Of a stretch of 51,642 bases of DNA, positions 37,191 through 45,640 are shown piece by piece. Both the position numbers and the translations under genes were made by a program. How positions within the stretch are numbered: position 1 is the stretch's first letter; every line of letters starts with the position of its first letter. Source of the DNA: Clostridia bacterium (lineage in GTDB: Bacteria > Bacillota > Clostridia > Christensenellales > Borkfalkiaceae); NCBI GenBank assembly GCA_017623605.1, contig JAGAOR010000040.1, forward strand, positions 1 to 51,642, read 5' to 3'. The notes beneath the pieces are model-generated. The model saw only the letters and a list, made by a program, of their open reading frames with translations, had not been told where the DNA came from and searched no databases.

Positions 37191-38126
37191 ATGCGTTGGT
37201 GGAAAAATTTCGTAGGCGAGCACGAGAGAGTCCGTTATCAGATCGAGGGGATTATGCCCGAACGGGCGTTACTTCGGCTCAAACGAGCGCAAATTGCCGT
37301 GTATCACGTGAAAAAAACGCAAAAAAATCAAATACTTTTAAGCGTAAAGAAAAAAGATAGTGAAAAAGTTTTTGCAATTTTTCCAAATCCGTGCTATAAT
37401 AATAGTAACGGATATAGTGCGTACACGGCGAAAAGGTTGGGTACGGCGGGCGTTTGGCGACGATTGGAAAGCTTAAAAAGGCGAACGGGACTTATTATCG
37501 GCGGATTGCTTTTTTGTGCGTTGACTTTATACGCCGACGGTTTTATATTCGGCGTGCGTTTCGTGGGTACGGATATTTACGCGCGAGAAGCGATGATCGC
37601 GCTCGAAGAAAACGGGATTAAGCCGTTTTTCCGCTACGAAAGCGGAAGCGAGGATCTCGTTTGCGCGAAGCTTTTGAAGCAAAAGGGCGTGGAATTTTGC
37701 TCGGTGCAAAAGCGGGGCTTATACGCGATCGTAGAGGTCCAACTTTCTCCCTTTTTGGAATCCGCACCTGAAAAAGGGGATATGCGGGCTTTGCGTTCGG
37801 GTACGCTACTTTCGATTACAGCCCTGCGCGGTACACCCCAAAAGAAAGCGGGAGACAGCGTGCAGGCAGGCGAAACGCTCGTGGCGGGATATTTTCAAAC
37901 GCAAGACGGAGAGAAAACGGCAGTCGAGGTTATCGCGCGCGCAAGCATCGCGTGTGCGTACGAGAGGACTTTGCAGGCGGCGAGCGAGGAAGAGGCGTTT
38001 GCAACGGCGTATTTAGAGCTTGGTCTTTCCGAGCGGGACGAGATTACGCAAAAGTCGGTTGTGGAACAGGACGGCGGGTTTGCCGTGAGAATCGAATATA
38101 CGGCGATTCAAACGCTGAATTTTTAA
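37191..38126 (+). CDS. yqfD: sporulation protein YqfD
   Basis: A 311-residue YqfD/SpoIV-type protein of the mother cell. An N-terminal domain (about 1-85) precedes one membrane helix (about 100-118, TGLIIGGLLFCALTLYADGF). The large C-terminal domain, probably in the intermembrane space, contains NGIKPFF, GTLLSITALRG and QAGETLVAGYF. The ATG at 37191 follows AGGTGAGGG. A GTG at 37182 overlapping the yqfC stop is possible. Co-transcribed with yqfC; phoH follows after 17 bases. Confidence 0.92.
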   Translation: MRWWKNFVGEHERVRYQIEGIMPERALLRLKRAQIAVYHVKKTQKNQILLSVKKKDSEKVFAIFPNPCYNNSNGYSAYTAKRLGTAGVWRRLESLKRRTGLIIGGLLFCALTLYADGFIFGVRFVGTDIYAREAMIALEENGIKPFFRYESGSEDLVCAKLLKQKGVEFCSVQKRGLYAIVEVQLSPFLESAPEKGDMRALRSGTLLSITALRGTPQKKAGDSVQAGETLVAGYFQTQDGEKTAVEVIARASIACAYERTLQAASEEEAFATAYLELGLSERDEITQKSVVEQDGGFAVRIEYTAIQTLNF

Positions 38127-38143
38127 TTCTGATAAGGAGAGAT

Positions 38144-39136
38144 ATGGCGGAAAACGCGAAGATAACGGAAGTGGTCGATACGAAGTCGGTGGACAGGCTG
38201 GCGGGCTTACTTGGCAATTTCGACGAAAATTTGAATTTTCTTACGCGCGCGCTCGACGTGGGCGCGTACGTGGAGGGCGTAAAAATACGGCTCACGGGTG
38301 AGCGGGAGGCGGTGCGAATCGGTGTGAAAGCGTTGAACGCGCTGCTGAAAATGATTGACGCGGGAGAGGTGATCGACGAGGGACGGCTTCTTTACGTCGT
38401 CGAGCTTGCGCGTGAGGGAAAAGAGGAACAGATTGCAACGCTCGGCGAGGGCGTGGTCGCGATCACCGCACGCGGAAAGCAGATCAAGTGCAAAACCGTG
38501 GGACAAAAAGTGTACGTAGACGCGATTAAAAAGAACGCGGTAACGTTCGGGATCGGACCTGCGGGCACGGGAAAAACGTATCTTGCCGTGTGTATGGCGG
38601 TGGCGGCTTTCAAAAGCAAGCAGATTGAAAAGATCGTGCTTACGCGTCCTGCCGTGGAGGCGGGGGAAAAACTTGGGTTTTTGCCGGGTGATTTGCAAGA
38701 AAAGGTAGATCCCTATCTTCGTCCGCTTTACGACGCATTGCAGGAAATGCTGGGCTTGGAAACCTACGGAAAACTGATGGAGCGCGGTGCGATTGAAGTT
38801 GCGCCGCTTGCCTATATGCGTGGCAGAACCCTTTCAAACGCGTTTATTATTCTCGACGAAGCGCAAAACACTACCCGCGAGCAAATGAAAATGTTTTTAA
38901 CGCGTATGGGTGAGGGAAGTAAGACAGTCGTTACGGGCGATATAACACAGATTGATTTGGACGGCAAGGAAAGCGGTTTGGTGCACGCCGCGAAAATCCT
39001 TGGTGGCGTCGAGGGCATCGGCGTTTGCAAACTGACGGCAAAGGACGTCGTAAGACATCCGCTCGTAATGCGGATCGTGCGGGCGTATGAAAAGGCGGCG
39101 GAAGCCGATACGAGAGAAAAAGCACCAAAGGAGTGA
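38144..39136 (+). CDS. phoH: PhoH-like ATPase
   Basis: A 330-residue P-loop ATPase of the PhoH/YbeZ family, related to RNA helicases and linked to YbeY and RNA metabolism. Walker A GPAGTGKTYL starts at residue 138, Walker B region AFIILDEAQNTT follows, and SKTVVTGDITQIDL is also family-typical. The N-terminal KH-like region is at about 20-95. The start at 38144 follows AAGGAGAG; the frame is open for 64 more codons upstream, overlapping yqfD, which I exclude. The order phoH-pgpH-ybeY is conserved in Bacillota. Confidence 0.95.
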   Translation: MAENAKITEVVDTKSVDRLAGLLGNFDENLNFLTRALDVGAYVEGVKIRLTGEREAVRIGVKALNALLKMIDAGEVIDEGRLLYVVELAREGKEEQIATLGEGVVAITARGKQIKCKTVGQKVYVDAIKKNAVTFGIGPAGTGKTYLAVCMAVAAFKSKQIEKIVLTRPAVEAGEKLGFLPGDLQEKVDPYLRPLYDALQEMLGLETYGKLMERGAIEVAPLAYMRGRTLSNAFIILDEAQNTTREQMKMFLTRMGEGSKTVVTGDITQIDLDGKESGLVHAAKILGGVEGIGVCKLTAKDVVRHPLVMRIVRAYEKAAEADTREKAPKE

Positions 39137-39144
39137 AACCAAAG

Positions 39145-40662
39145 ATGACGACGAAAGAATTCGGTAGAACGTGGACGAGGCGGGAGGCGTTCAAAAGCTC
39201 GCTTTTATATTTAGTGCATTTCCTTGTCTACGTGGGAATTGCAGCGATCGTACTATTTATCGACAGGTGGTCGGATTTAGGTAACTTTTTAAGCCAAAAC
39301 GGCTCGAATTATCTGTACGCGATCTTCTGTACGTTTTTGATGTTCGTGATTACCTATCTCTATTTCTTTTTCGAGAACAGATCACTACTCGAAAGCGGAA
39401 AAAATATTGCGCTCGTGTTTATCGTACTCGATACGTATTTGATTTTTTCCTGTTTGATCGGGTATAAAATTGCAATCTACGCTCGCCCCGTTGCGCTCGT
39501 GGCTCTTCTGATTTTCGTTTTAATCGGGCGACGGGAAGCGATCTTTATGAACGTGATTTGCGCAATGCTTATCTTCATTATCGACACGTTTGCCGTACCT
39601 GAAGTAACAATGAATGAATGTTATTCCTCGCTCGTGATCTCCTTCTCGGCGGGTATGTTCGCGATCTTCCTTGCAAGCAAGGCGCGGACGAGATTAAGTA
39701 TCGTTAGGATCGGCTTGTTTATCGTGATCCCGATGGATCTCGTCATTTTTCTGTTGGAGCTCACGCAGTTTATCGCGCCCGCGGAAACGCTTGCGGTGGG
39801 AGAATCTATTTCGGGCTGGTCGGGCTTATTTACGCAAATGGGCTACGGCTTGTTCGGTGGCGTGATGTCCACCGTCATATTCCTTGCCGTTTTACCGATC
39901 TATGAATATTCGTTTAATTGTTTAACGGCGTTTCGGCTTCGGGAGCTTACGAGCTCGGACGCAAAGCTACTCAAAAAACTCAAAGAGGAAGCACCCGGCA
40001 CGTATAACCATTCTATGATGGTGGCGCAGCTTGCGGAAGCGAGCGCGGCGGCGATCGGGGAAAACGTAGATTACGCCAGAGCGGCGGCTCTCTATCACGA
40101 CGTAGGTAAATTGCATTATCCCGAACATTTCACGGAAAATCAAGGGGATTATAACCTGCACGACGAGCTCACGCCCGAGCTTTCCGCGGATATTATCCGT
40201 TCGCACGCAAAGGACGGTTATAATCTGATCCGCAATCAACGCTTACCTGATTTTTTTGCGGACGTTGCCATTCAGCACCACGGCACTATGCCCATTCGAT
40301 ATTTTTATGCAAAGGCTTTGAAGATGACGGACGGGGAGCTGAATATTGAAGACTTCTCGTATATGGGACCGAAACCGCAAACGAAGATTGCGGCGATCGT
40401 TATGATCGCCGACGCGTCGGAAGCGGCAGTGCGGGCGGCGGGCGCGCGCAAACCCGAGGAGGCGGAAAAGGCAATCCGCGCTGTGATTGAGGAGCGTATG
40501 GATTTGGAGCAGTTCTCCGAATGTGATATTACAATGGCAGATCTTACCAAAATCCGTCAAGCACTCGTCAACGCGCTTACGGGCGTATATCATCACCGTA
40601 TTAAATATCCGAGCATTAAATACCGCCGTACGGAAAACGGTACGAAAGGAGAAAACGAATGA
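39145..40662 (+). CDS. PgpH-like membrane HD phosphodiesterase, short form
   Basis: A 505-residue 7TM-HD protein; family members hydrolyse cyclic di-AMP. It has about seven or eight membrane helices (16-285). A C-terminal HD domain is marked by GTYNHSMMVAQLAE and ALYHDVGKLHYPEHF, which hold the HD metal ligands. The large extracellular 7TMR-HDED sensor, which makes Bacillus PgpH about 700 residues long, is absent: only a short loop follows the first helix. The ATG at 39145 follows AAAGGAG; a GTG at 39133 overlaps phoH. It overlaps ybeY by ATGA. Confidence 0.9.
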   Translation: MTTKEFGRTWTRREAFKSSLLYLVHFLVYVGIAAIVLFIDRWSDLGNFLSQNGSNYLYAIFCTFLMFVITYLYFFFENRSLLESGKNIALVFIVLDTYLIFSCLIGYKIAIYARPVALVALLIFVLIGRREAIFMNVICAMLIFIIDTFAVPEVTMNECYSSLVISFSAGMFAIFLASKARTRLSIVRIGLFIVIPMDLVIFLLELTQFIAPAETLAVGESISGWSGLFTQMGYGLFGGVMSTVIFLAVLPIYEYSFNCLTAFRLRELTSSDAKLLKKLKEEAPGTYNHSMMVAQLAEASAAAIGENVDYARAAALYHDVGKLHYPEHFTENQGDYNLHDELTPELSADIIRSHAKDGYNLIRNQRLPDFFADVAIQHHGTMPIRYFYAKALKMTDGELNIEDFSYMGPKPQTKIAAIVMIADASEAAVRAAGARKPEEAEKAIRAVIEERMDLEQFSECDITMADLTKIRQALVNALTGVYHHRIKYPSIKYRRTENGTKGENE

Positions 40663-41132
40663 GCGGGTTTATCATTGATTGCGACGAAGATTCGTTTGCG
40701 AACGCTCGTGCAATAGAAACTGCGCTTTCGGGGTTCGTGGAAACGGACGTGCCGCTTGCGATCGAAGTTTCGTTCGTGGGAGAAGAAGAAATTCAGCGGT
40801 TAAATAGAGAGCTTCGGGGCGTTGATAAAATCACGGACGTGTTGAGCTTTCCCGCTTTGGACTTGGAGCGCGGACAGGCAATTCAAAAAGCCGATTATCC
40901 CTTTGAAATCGACGAGGAAGGACGACTGCTACTTGGAAGCATTGCGATTTGTATAAAACGCGCGAGGGAGCAAGCGGAAGAATACGGTCATTCCTACGAA
41001 CGGGAATTGCATTATCTGCTCGTACACGGAATTATGCATTGCCTTGGCTACGATCATATGGAAGAAAACGAGAAAGCGCAAATGCGCGAAAAGGAAGAAA
41101 TTATTCTAAACAAGCTCGGTATCACGAGATAA
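40659..41132 (+). CDS. ybeY: endoribonuclease YbeY
   Basis: A 157-residue metal-dependent endoribonuclease in 16S rRNA maturation and ribosome quality control. The zinc motif HGIMHCLGYDH is near residues 124-134, and the conserved DVLSFPAL block is near 61. Coupled to the PgpH gene by a four-base overlap. In Bacillus, dgkA and cdd follow before era; here a deacetylase-like gene takes that place. Confidence 0.96.
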   Translation: MSGFIIDCDEDSFANARAIETALSGFVETDVPLAIEVSFVGEEEIQRLNRELRGVDKITDVLSFPALDLERGQAIQKADYPFEIDEEGRLLLGSIAICIKRAREQAEEYGHSYERELHYLLVHGIMHCLGYDHMEENEKAQMREKEEIILNKLGITR

Positions 41133-41144
41133 CAGGAGAATATT

Positions 41145-41978
41145 ATGAAATACAATTTTTTACGTTTCCCGAATTTTAAAAGAAAAGCGGTAACCCTTTC
41201 CTACGACGACGGCGTGGTTTTCGATCGAAAATTGATCGAGATTATGGACAAATACGGGCTGAAAGGCACGTTCAATATCAATAGTGGTCTGTTTGGTAAA
41301 GAACCCGGCGGGCGCAGAATGACGAGAGAGGAAGCCTACGAGCTTTATGCAAATTCTCCCCACGAAGTGGCGGTGCACGGATTTTGCCACCTTTCGCTTG
41401 CCGAAGTGGATCGGGGTATAGCGACTTACGACGTCATTGAAGATCGGAAAGAGCTGGAAGAGATGTTCGGGCGTGTAATAAAGGGTATGGCGTATGCGAA
41501 CGGTTCGGTGGACGATAAAGTCGTTGAAACGCTGAAAGCTTGCGGCATTTCCTATTCTCGCACGGTTGTGAGTACGGAAGCGTTCGCCATTCCCGAAGAT
41601 TGGCTTCGCTTGCCCGCGACCTGCCACCATAAAAATCCCCGCCTTATGGAGCTTGCCCAAAAGTTTGTGGAAACGGAGAACGACAAAAGATATACAAGAA
41701 ACAATCCTATGCTTTTCTATCTCTGGGGACACAGCTACGAATTTAACGACGACGATAATTGGGGGATTATCGAAGAATTTGCGCAGTATATCGGCGGTAG
41801 AGAGGATATTTGGTATGCAACGAACGGCGAGATTTACGAATACGTTCAAGCGTTCAACCGCTTACAATTTTCTGTAAACGGCAATCTTGTACATAATCCG
41901 AGCGCGATAGACGTGTATTTGTGTCATCGGGGCAAAAACGTACTCGTGCCCGCAGGGCAAACGGTACATACGAGATAA
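41145..41978 (+). CDS. polysaccharide deacetylase (NodB-like) family protein
   Basis: A 277-residue NodB-homology protein. Motif 1, TLSYDDG, holds Asp21-Asp22, and motif 2, VHGFCH, holds His78 and His82 of the metal triad. WGHSYEF (around 200) and the following helices resemble intracellular or uncharacterised clostridial members. No signal peptide or membrane anchor is visible, so it probably acts in the cytoplasm or on a soluble sugar. It lies between ybeY and era, with 12 and 18 base gaps, and must be co-transcribed with them. Substrate unknown; peptidoglycan GlcNAc deacetylation is less likely without export. Confidence 0.85.
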   Translation: MKYNFLRFPNFKRKAVTLSYDDGVVFDRKLIEIMDKYGLKGTFNINSGLFGKEPGGRRMTREEAYELYANSPHEVAVHGFCHLSLAEVDRGIATYDVIEDRKELEEMFGRVIKGMAYANGSVDDKVVETLKACGISYSRTVVSTEAFAIPEDWLRLPATCHHKNPRLMELAQKFVETENDKRYTRNNPMLFYLWGHSYEFNDDDNWGIIEEFAQYIGGREDIWYATNGEIYEYVQAFNRLQFSVNGNLVHNPSAIDVYLCHRGKNVLVPAGQTVHTR

Positions 41979-41996
41979 GGAGAAAAGAAAGGCGAT

Positions 41997-42890
41997 ATGA
42001 AAAGTGGCTACGTGGCGGTGATCGGCAGAGCGAACGCAGGAAAAAGTACTTTGATAAACGTGCTTGTTGGGGAAAAGGTTTCCATCGTTTCCCCCAAGCC
42101 CCAAACAACGCGCGATCGTATTTTGGGCGTTTTGACAGGCGAGGATTATCAGATTGTATTCGTGGACACGCCCGGCATTTATAAGGCGAGAAATGCGCTT
42201 ACCGATATGATGATGCGCACGACGGAAACGAGCGCGAAATCGGTTGATTATATCCTGTACGTGGTGGACGGGCACGAGGGCATTTCGGACGAGGATTTAT
42301 CCCTTATGAAAAAATATAAATCGCTTGGGATTCCTATGGCGATCGCGTATACGAAGATTGACATTATGCCCAAGGAAAATATTCCGCTTGATATGGCGAA
42401 ATTCTCCGATTCGGGGCTCGATTTAGACGTGTTCCCCGTATCCGCAAGAAAGGGTAGAAACGTGAAAAACCTCAAAACGTTTTTGATAGAGCAAATGCCC
42501 GAGGGAGAAAAGGTTTTCGAAGAAGACATCGTTTCGGATAAGAGCGAACGGTTTATGATTTCGGAAATTATGCGCGAAAAGATCTTGCTTAAATTCGACA
42601 AGGAAATTCCTCACGGTATTGCGATCGTAATCAATGAGTTTTTCAAAAACGACGGGGGCGTGTACGAGGTGAACCTTGATATTGTCTGCGAACGACAAAA
42701 CCATAAAGCCATTTTGATCGGCAAGCAAGGCAGGGCAATTAAAGAGGTTTCGTCCTTTGCTCGCCAAGATATGGAAAAATTCCTCGGCGCAAAAGTGTTT
42801 TTGACGACGTACGTAAAAGTGAAAGAGGATTGGCGCGATCGCCCGAATTTGCTTAAAGAATACGGCTATCAAGATTTGCAAGATAATTGA
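41997..42890 (+). CDS. era: ribosome assembly GTPase Era
   Basis: A 297-residue GTPase that binds the 3' end of 16S rRNA during 30S assembly. P-loop GRANAGKS at 10-17, PKPQTTRDRI in switch I, DTPGIYK, TKID, and a C-terminal KH domain (about 200-290, AIVIGKQGRAIKEV-like ALIGKQGRAIKE). Length is typical. The ribosome site is AAGGAGAAAAG. It is followed by the hairpin/heptad array and yqzL. Confidence 0.97.
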   Translation: MKSGYVAVIGRANAGKSTLINVLVGEKVSIVSPKPQTTRDRILGVLTGEDYQIVFVDTPGIYKARNALTDMMMRTTETSAKSVDYILYVVDGHEGISDEDLSLMKKYKSLGIPMAIAYTKIDIMPKENIPLDMAKFSDSGLDLDVFPVSARKGRNVKNLKTFLIEQMPEGEKVFEEDIVSDKSERFMISEIMREKILLKFDKEIPHGIAIVINEFFKNDGGVYEVNLDIVCERQNHKAILIGKQGRAIKEVSSFARQDMEKFLGAKVFLTTYVKVKEDWRDRPNLLKEYGYQDLQDN

Positions 42891-42900
42891 AAAGAGAAGA

Positions 42901-43035
42901 GTGAATTGCGCCAAGGCGCGTGAATTGCGTTGCGCGGCAACGCGTTATTGAATAATTCCACAACGCACGGCAAAGCCGTGCAATTCACGAAAACCGTCGG
43001 GTTTTTAATTCACGAACGCAAAGCGTTCAATTCAC
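42901..43035. repeat. 135-bp array of mini-hairpins separated by GTGAATT/AATTCAC heptads
   Basis: Five heptads, GTGAATT at 42901 and 42920 and AATTCAC at 42982, 43007 and 43029, alternate with perfect small hairpins. These are GCGCC-AA-GGCGC (42908-42919), GCGTTGC-GCG-GCAACGC (42927-42943), GCACGGC-AAA-GCCGTGC (42965-42981), AAAACC-GTCG-GGTTTT (42990-43005) and GAACGC-AAA-GCGTTC (43014-43028). The outer ends GTGAATTG and CAATTCAC are inverted repeats, as in a MITE or REP-type element. The fourth hairpin with its T-run could terminate era transcription. Confidence 0.85.
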
Positions 43036-43124
43036 CAAACGATCGTCCCTTTAACACAAGTGAGCGTTTTGTTTAAAACGCATAAAAATTTCTACCTGTC
43101 CCACACTATGTTTGGGGGTGGAAT

Positions 43125-43238
43125 ATGCGAGATAAGCGTGAAGAAAACGAAGCTGCGAGAATGGCTTGGAGAATGTTTGAAAAAACGGGTAGTGTGAGTT
43201 ATTATATGCTTTATCACGATCTAACGCGCAAAGGATAA
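43125..43238 (+). CDS. yqzL: YqzL-family micro-protein
   Basis: A 37-residue protein, not detected at usual length cut-offs. The segment MAWRMFEKTGSVSYYMLYHDL fits the YqzL pattern (W-x-[VM]-F-x-x-TG-x-x-x-x-Y-x-LY). The position between era and recO is exactly that of yqzL in Bacillus and many Clostridia. A G-rich ribosome site (GGGGGTGG, 43114-43121) precedes the ATG. The stop overlaps the AAGGAG of recO, suggesting coupled translation. Function unknown in the family. Confidence 0.8.
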   Translation: MRDKREENEAARMAWRMFEKTGSVSYYMLYHDLTRKG

Positions 43239-43249
43239 GGAGCAAACGA

Positions 43250-43975
43250 ATGGAAGTCAAAACGGACGCGGTAGTGTTGCAAACGTTGGATTATAAAGAC
43301 GACGATAAGCTTTTGACGTTGTTTTCGCCGACCTTGGGTAAAATCACGGCGGGAATACGCGGCGTGAAAAAGCCCAAAGCCAAGCTTGCGTTCGCCGCCC
43401 AGCCTTTTGCGCTGTGCGAATACGTTTTGGCGGAAAAGGCGGGTAGGTATACCGTTACGGCGGCGTATTTACACGAAAGCTTTTTCGATCTGCGAACGGA
43501 CGTGGAACGTTACTACGCCGCGTGCGCGGCGGCAGAGATCGTGCGCACGGTCGCCGTGGAAAACGAGCACTTCGAGGGATTGTTTATCGGCTTTATCGAA
43601 TGTCTGAAATCCCTTGTTTTGGCGGGCGAGGATACGGCGGAGGCAGTGGCGACCTTTATTTTAATTGCCTTGCGCGAGAGCGGGTATCCGCTCGATTTGT
43701 CCTATTTGGAAGAGTGTGGTGGGGACATAGGCGAGAAGATTTGGTTTGATTTTTCGGACGGACGGTTCACCTCGTTCGAACGCCTGCAAGCAGGGGAAAG
43801 GGCAAGCGTATCAACGTATCACATCTTGCGCAAATGCGCGGGATTGCGATTTGACGAGAACGCGGCTTTGGGTGGCAAAAAGCGCGCCCTGCGTCTACTT
43901 AAAGCATACCTGATCGAAAAGACGGAGGAGCGTTTCGACGGGCTGGGTGAACTGATAAGGCTCTACGAAGAATAA
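43250..43975 (+). CDS. recO: DNA repair protein RecO
   Basis: A 241-residue RecF-pathway mediator that binds single-strand DNA and helps RecA loading. The N-terminal OB-fold begins VKTDAVVLQTLDYKDDDKLLTLFSPTLGKI with GVKKPKAKL, as in all RecO. The C-terminal helical domain is present, but the four-cysteine zinc site is largely lost: a single Cys remains at YLEECGGDIGEK. Length is normal. The AAGGAG site overlaps the yqzL stop. Followed after 17 bases by the Mrr-type gene. Confidence 0.95.
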   Translation: MEVKTDAVVLQTLDYKDDDKLLTLFSPTLGKITAGIRGVKKPKAKLAFAAQPFALCEYVLAEKAGRYTVTAAYLHESFFDLRTDVERYYAACAAAEIVRTVAVENEHFEGLFIGFIECLKSLVLAGEDTAEAVATFILIALRESGYPLDLSYLEECGGDIGEKIWFDFSDGRFTSFERLQAGERASVSTYHILRKCAGLRFDENAALGGKKRALRLLKAYLIEKTEERFDGLGELIRLYEE

Positions 43976-43992
43976 AAGAAAAGGAACGGAAT

Positions 43993-45480
43993 ATGGAAAC
44001 GAAAAAAAGCGAAAGCAAGCCCGTTGTAACACGGGCAGAAAAAAGAGACGCGGTGAAAAATCTTATCCGCGAAATTTTGGCGAAAGGAAGCGTTAAAAGT
44101 AACGATCTGATCGACGAGGCGGCGCGCTTGTACGCGGAACGCTTCGGTGGTGAGGATACGGAAAATCCGAACGACGTAAAAGGGCGCGTGGGTTCGGTGC
44201 TCGACGTGATGAAAAAGGACGGCGACGTACAATTCGACGGGGGCGTGTACGAGATCACCGCGCCAAGCCAAGAAGAAAAGCCGCTCCCTAAAAAGCGCAA
44301 AACGGCGAAGAGGGAATCGCCTATAAGCGAGGAGGAAAAGCTTGTAAAAGCGAAACGCACGGCTTCAAAAAAGAAAGAAGAAAAGAAAGAGGAAAATGAC
44401 AAGCCGCTTCCCCCTGCGCCCTTGCAACCGATCGCGCCTACCGCGCCGACGACGCCTGAAATTGCGCCCGAACCGATTCCCGAGGACACCGTGAAAAACG
44501 AGGAAAAGCCTGCGCCCAAAAAACGGGGCAGAAAACCCCGCGCGGAAACAAAGACGGAAGAAGCAAAGTCGGAAACGGAAACGGAAGAAATAAAAGAGGC
44601 GACGGAGCAAGAAAACACTGAAGCGAAAAAAGAAGAGAAAGCAGAACCAAAGGCGGAAGAAAAAAAGGAAGAGAAAAAGGCGGAGATTTCGCCCAAGGGT
44701 ATGCTAATGGATATGAGCTTTTTGTTTGGGAATATAAAGCCCGTGGAAAAGCCGCAACCTAAACCCATAGAAAAAGCAGAAAAAGCCGAAAAGCCTGTGG
44801 AAATCAAGCAAGAAACGAAGCAAGAAGTAAAGCAAGAAAAGAAAGCGGAAGTCAAGAAAGTCGAACAAAAGAAAACGGAGATTAAAAAGTCTACGCAAAA
44901 AACCGTTTCGCGGGGCGCAAAAAAACCGCTCACGCCCGATGAGAAGTTGCAAGAAGCCTTTTTAAACAGATTGCACCGCCTCGGCGGGGAATATTTCGAA
45001 TATTATTCGGTGTATTTGTTGGAGAAATATTCCCGCAGAAACGGTAGAAGACTGGAAAGCTTAAAAATTACGGGTGGCGACCACGACGGCGGTATCGACG
45101 GCGAGATCGAGCTTACGGACAAACTCGGTTTCCGTGAAACGATCTACATACAGTCGAAAAATTGGGATCCTGACAAGGGCTCTGAAAAACTGTGGGTAGT
45201 GGGAGAAACGCTGTTGCAACAATTTATCGGCGCGTGCGTATGTAGACAAGCCAAGGACGGCAAACAGCATTGTCGAGGCATTTTTATCACGACGTCGCGT
45301 TTTACGCCCGAAGCAAAACGTATGCTCGACGACACTGCGGATAAATTCGTAGGCTACGACGGCGCGGAACTTTACGAAACGGCGAAAGAATGTGCGTTTG
45401 GGATCGTGAAGAAGAACGGCGAATGGGTACTCGACGAAGAGCTTTTATCAGGCACGAAAGCATTTTTCAATATGATATAA
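43993..45480 (+). CDS. Mrr-type restriction endonuclease with winged-helix N-terminus
   Basis: A 495-residue three-part protein. Residues about 15-92 form a winged-helix/HARE-like domain (AVKNLIREILAKGSVKSNDLIDEAARLY). Residues about 93-310 are a low-complexity Lys/Glu/Ala/Pro linker. Residues about 315-495 are an Mrr_cat domain with GGDHDGGIDG (Asp363-Asp369), IYIQSKNW (Gln387, Lys389) and GIFITTSRFTPEA, the family's active-site pattern. Mrr enzymes cut modified DNA. Its place directly behind recO is unusual and could mean a genome-maintenance role. The ribosome site is AAAGGAACGG. A terminator follows. Confidence 0.88.
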   Translation: METKKSESKPVVTRAEKRDAVKNLIREILAKGSVKSNDLIDEAARLYAERFGGEDTENPNDVKGRVGSVLDVMKKDGDVQFDGGVYEITAPSQEEKPLPKKRKTAKRESPISEEEKLVKAKRTASKKKEEKKEENDKPLPPAPLQPIAPTAPTTPEIAPEPIPEDTVKNEEKPAPKKRGRKPRAETKTEEAKSETETEEIKEATEQENTEAKKEEKAEPKAEEKKEEKKAEISPKGMLMDMSFLFGNIKPVEKPQPKPIEKAEKAEKPVEIKQETKQEVKQEKKAEVKKVEQKKTEIKKSTQKTVSRGAKKPLTPDEKLQEAFLNRLHRLGGEYFEYYSVYLLEKYSRRNGRRLESLKITGGDHDGGIDGEIELTDKLGFRETIYIQSKNWDPDKGSEKLWVVGETLLQQFIGACVCRQAKDGKQHCRGIFITTSRFTPEAKRMLDDTADKFVGYDGAELYETAKECAFGIVKKNGEWVLDEELLSGTKAFFNMI

Positions 45481-45498
45481 AAGATAAAAAACGAGAAA

Positions 45499-45537
45499 AA
45501 ATCGCTTGAAAAGAAAAACTTTTCGAGTGATTTTTTA
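45499..45537 (+). terminator. terminator after the Mrr-type gene
   Basis: A 15-pair stem with two G-U pairs (45499-45513 with 45519-45533), loop AAAAA, and a T-run. It ends the yqfC-to-Mrr gene run. Confidence 0.88.
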
Positions 45538-45565
45538 TTATATAAAAATATTTTCATAAAAACGC

Positions 45566-45595
45566 TTGACAAAGCTCAAAGATTGGGCGTATAAT
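45566..45595 (+). promoter_or_regulatory. sigma-A promoter of the SipW-type module
   Basis: TTGACA (45566-45571), an 18-base spacer, and TATAAT (45590-45595). A second TATAAT at 45604-45609 lacks a good -35. Confidence 0.85.
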
Positions 45596-45640
45596 AAAAA
45601 TACTATAATAGAAAATAGTAGTCCTTGGAGGTAAAAAAAT

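Noticed and set aside
37952-38143. N-terminal extension of phoH overlapping yqfD
   Set aside because: The extension has no family similarity; the ATG at 38144 has a good AAGGAG site and gives the normal length.
42891-43124. CRISPR-like array between era and yqzL
   Set aside because: The heptads are too short, invert orientation halfway, and the intervening units are palindromes rather than unrelated spacers.
43108-43197. Alternative 29-codon frame starting ATG at 43108
   Set aside because: It overlaps yqzL in another frame, lacks a ribosome site and matches no family, whereas the yqzL frame matches in motif and position.
43899-44933. Long minus-strand open frame (344 codons) opposite the Mrr-type gene
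   Set aside because: Its Phe/Ser-rich translation is the complement of the Lys/Glu-rich linker; it has no ribosome site, and the plus-strand protein has clear domains.
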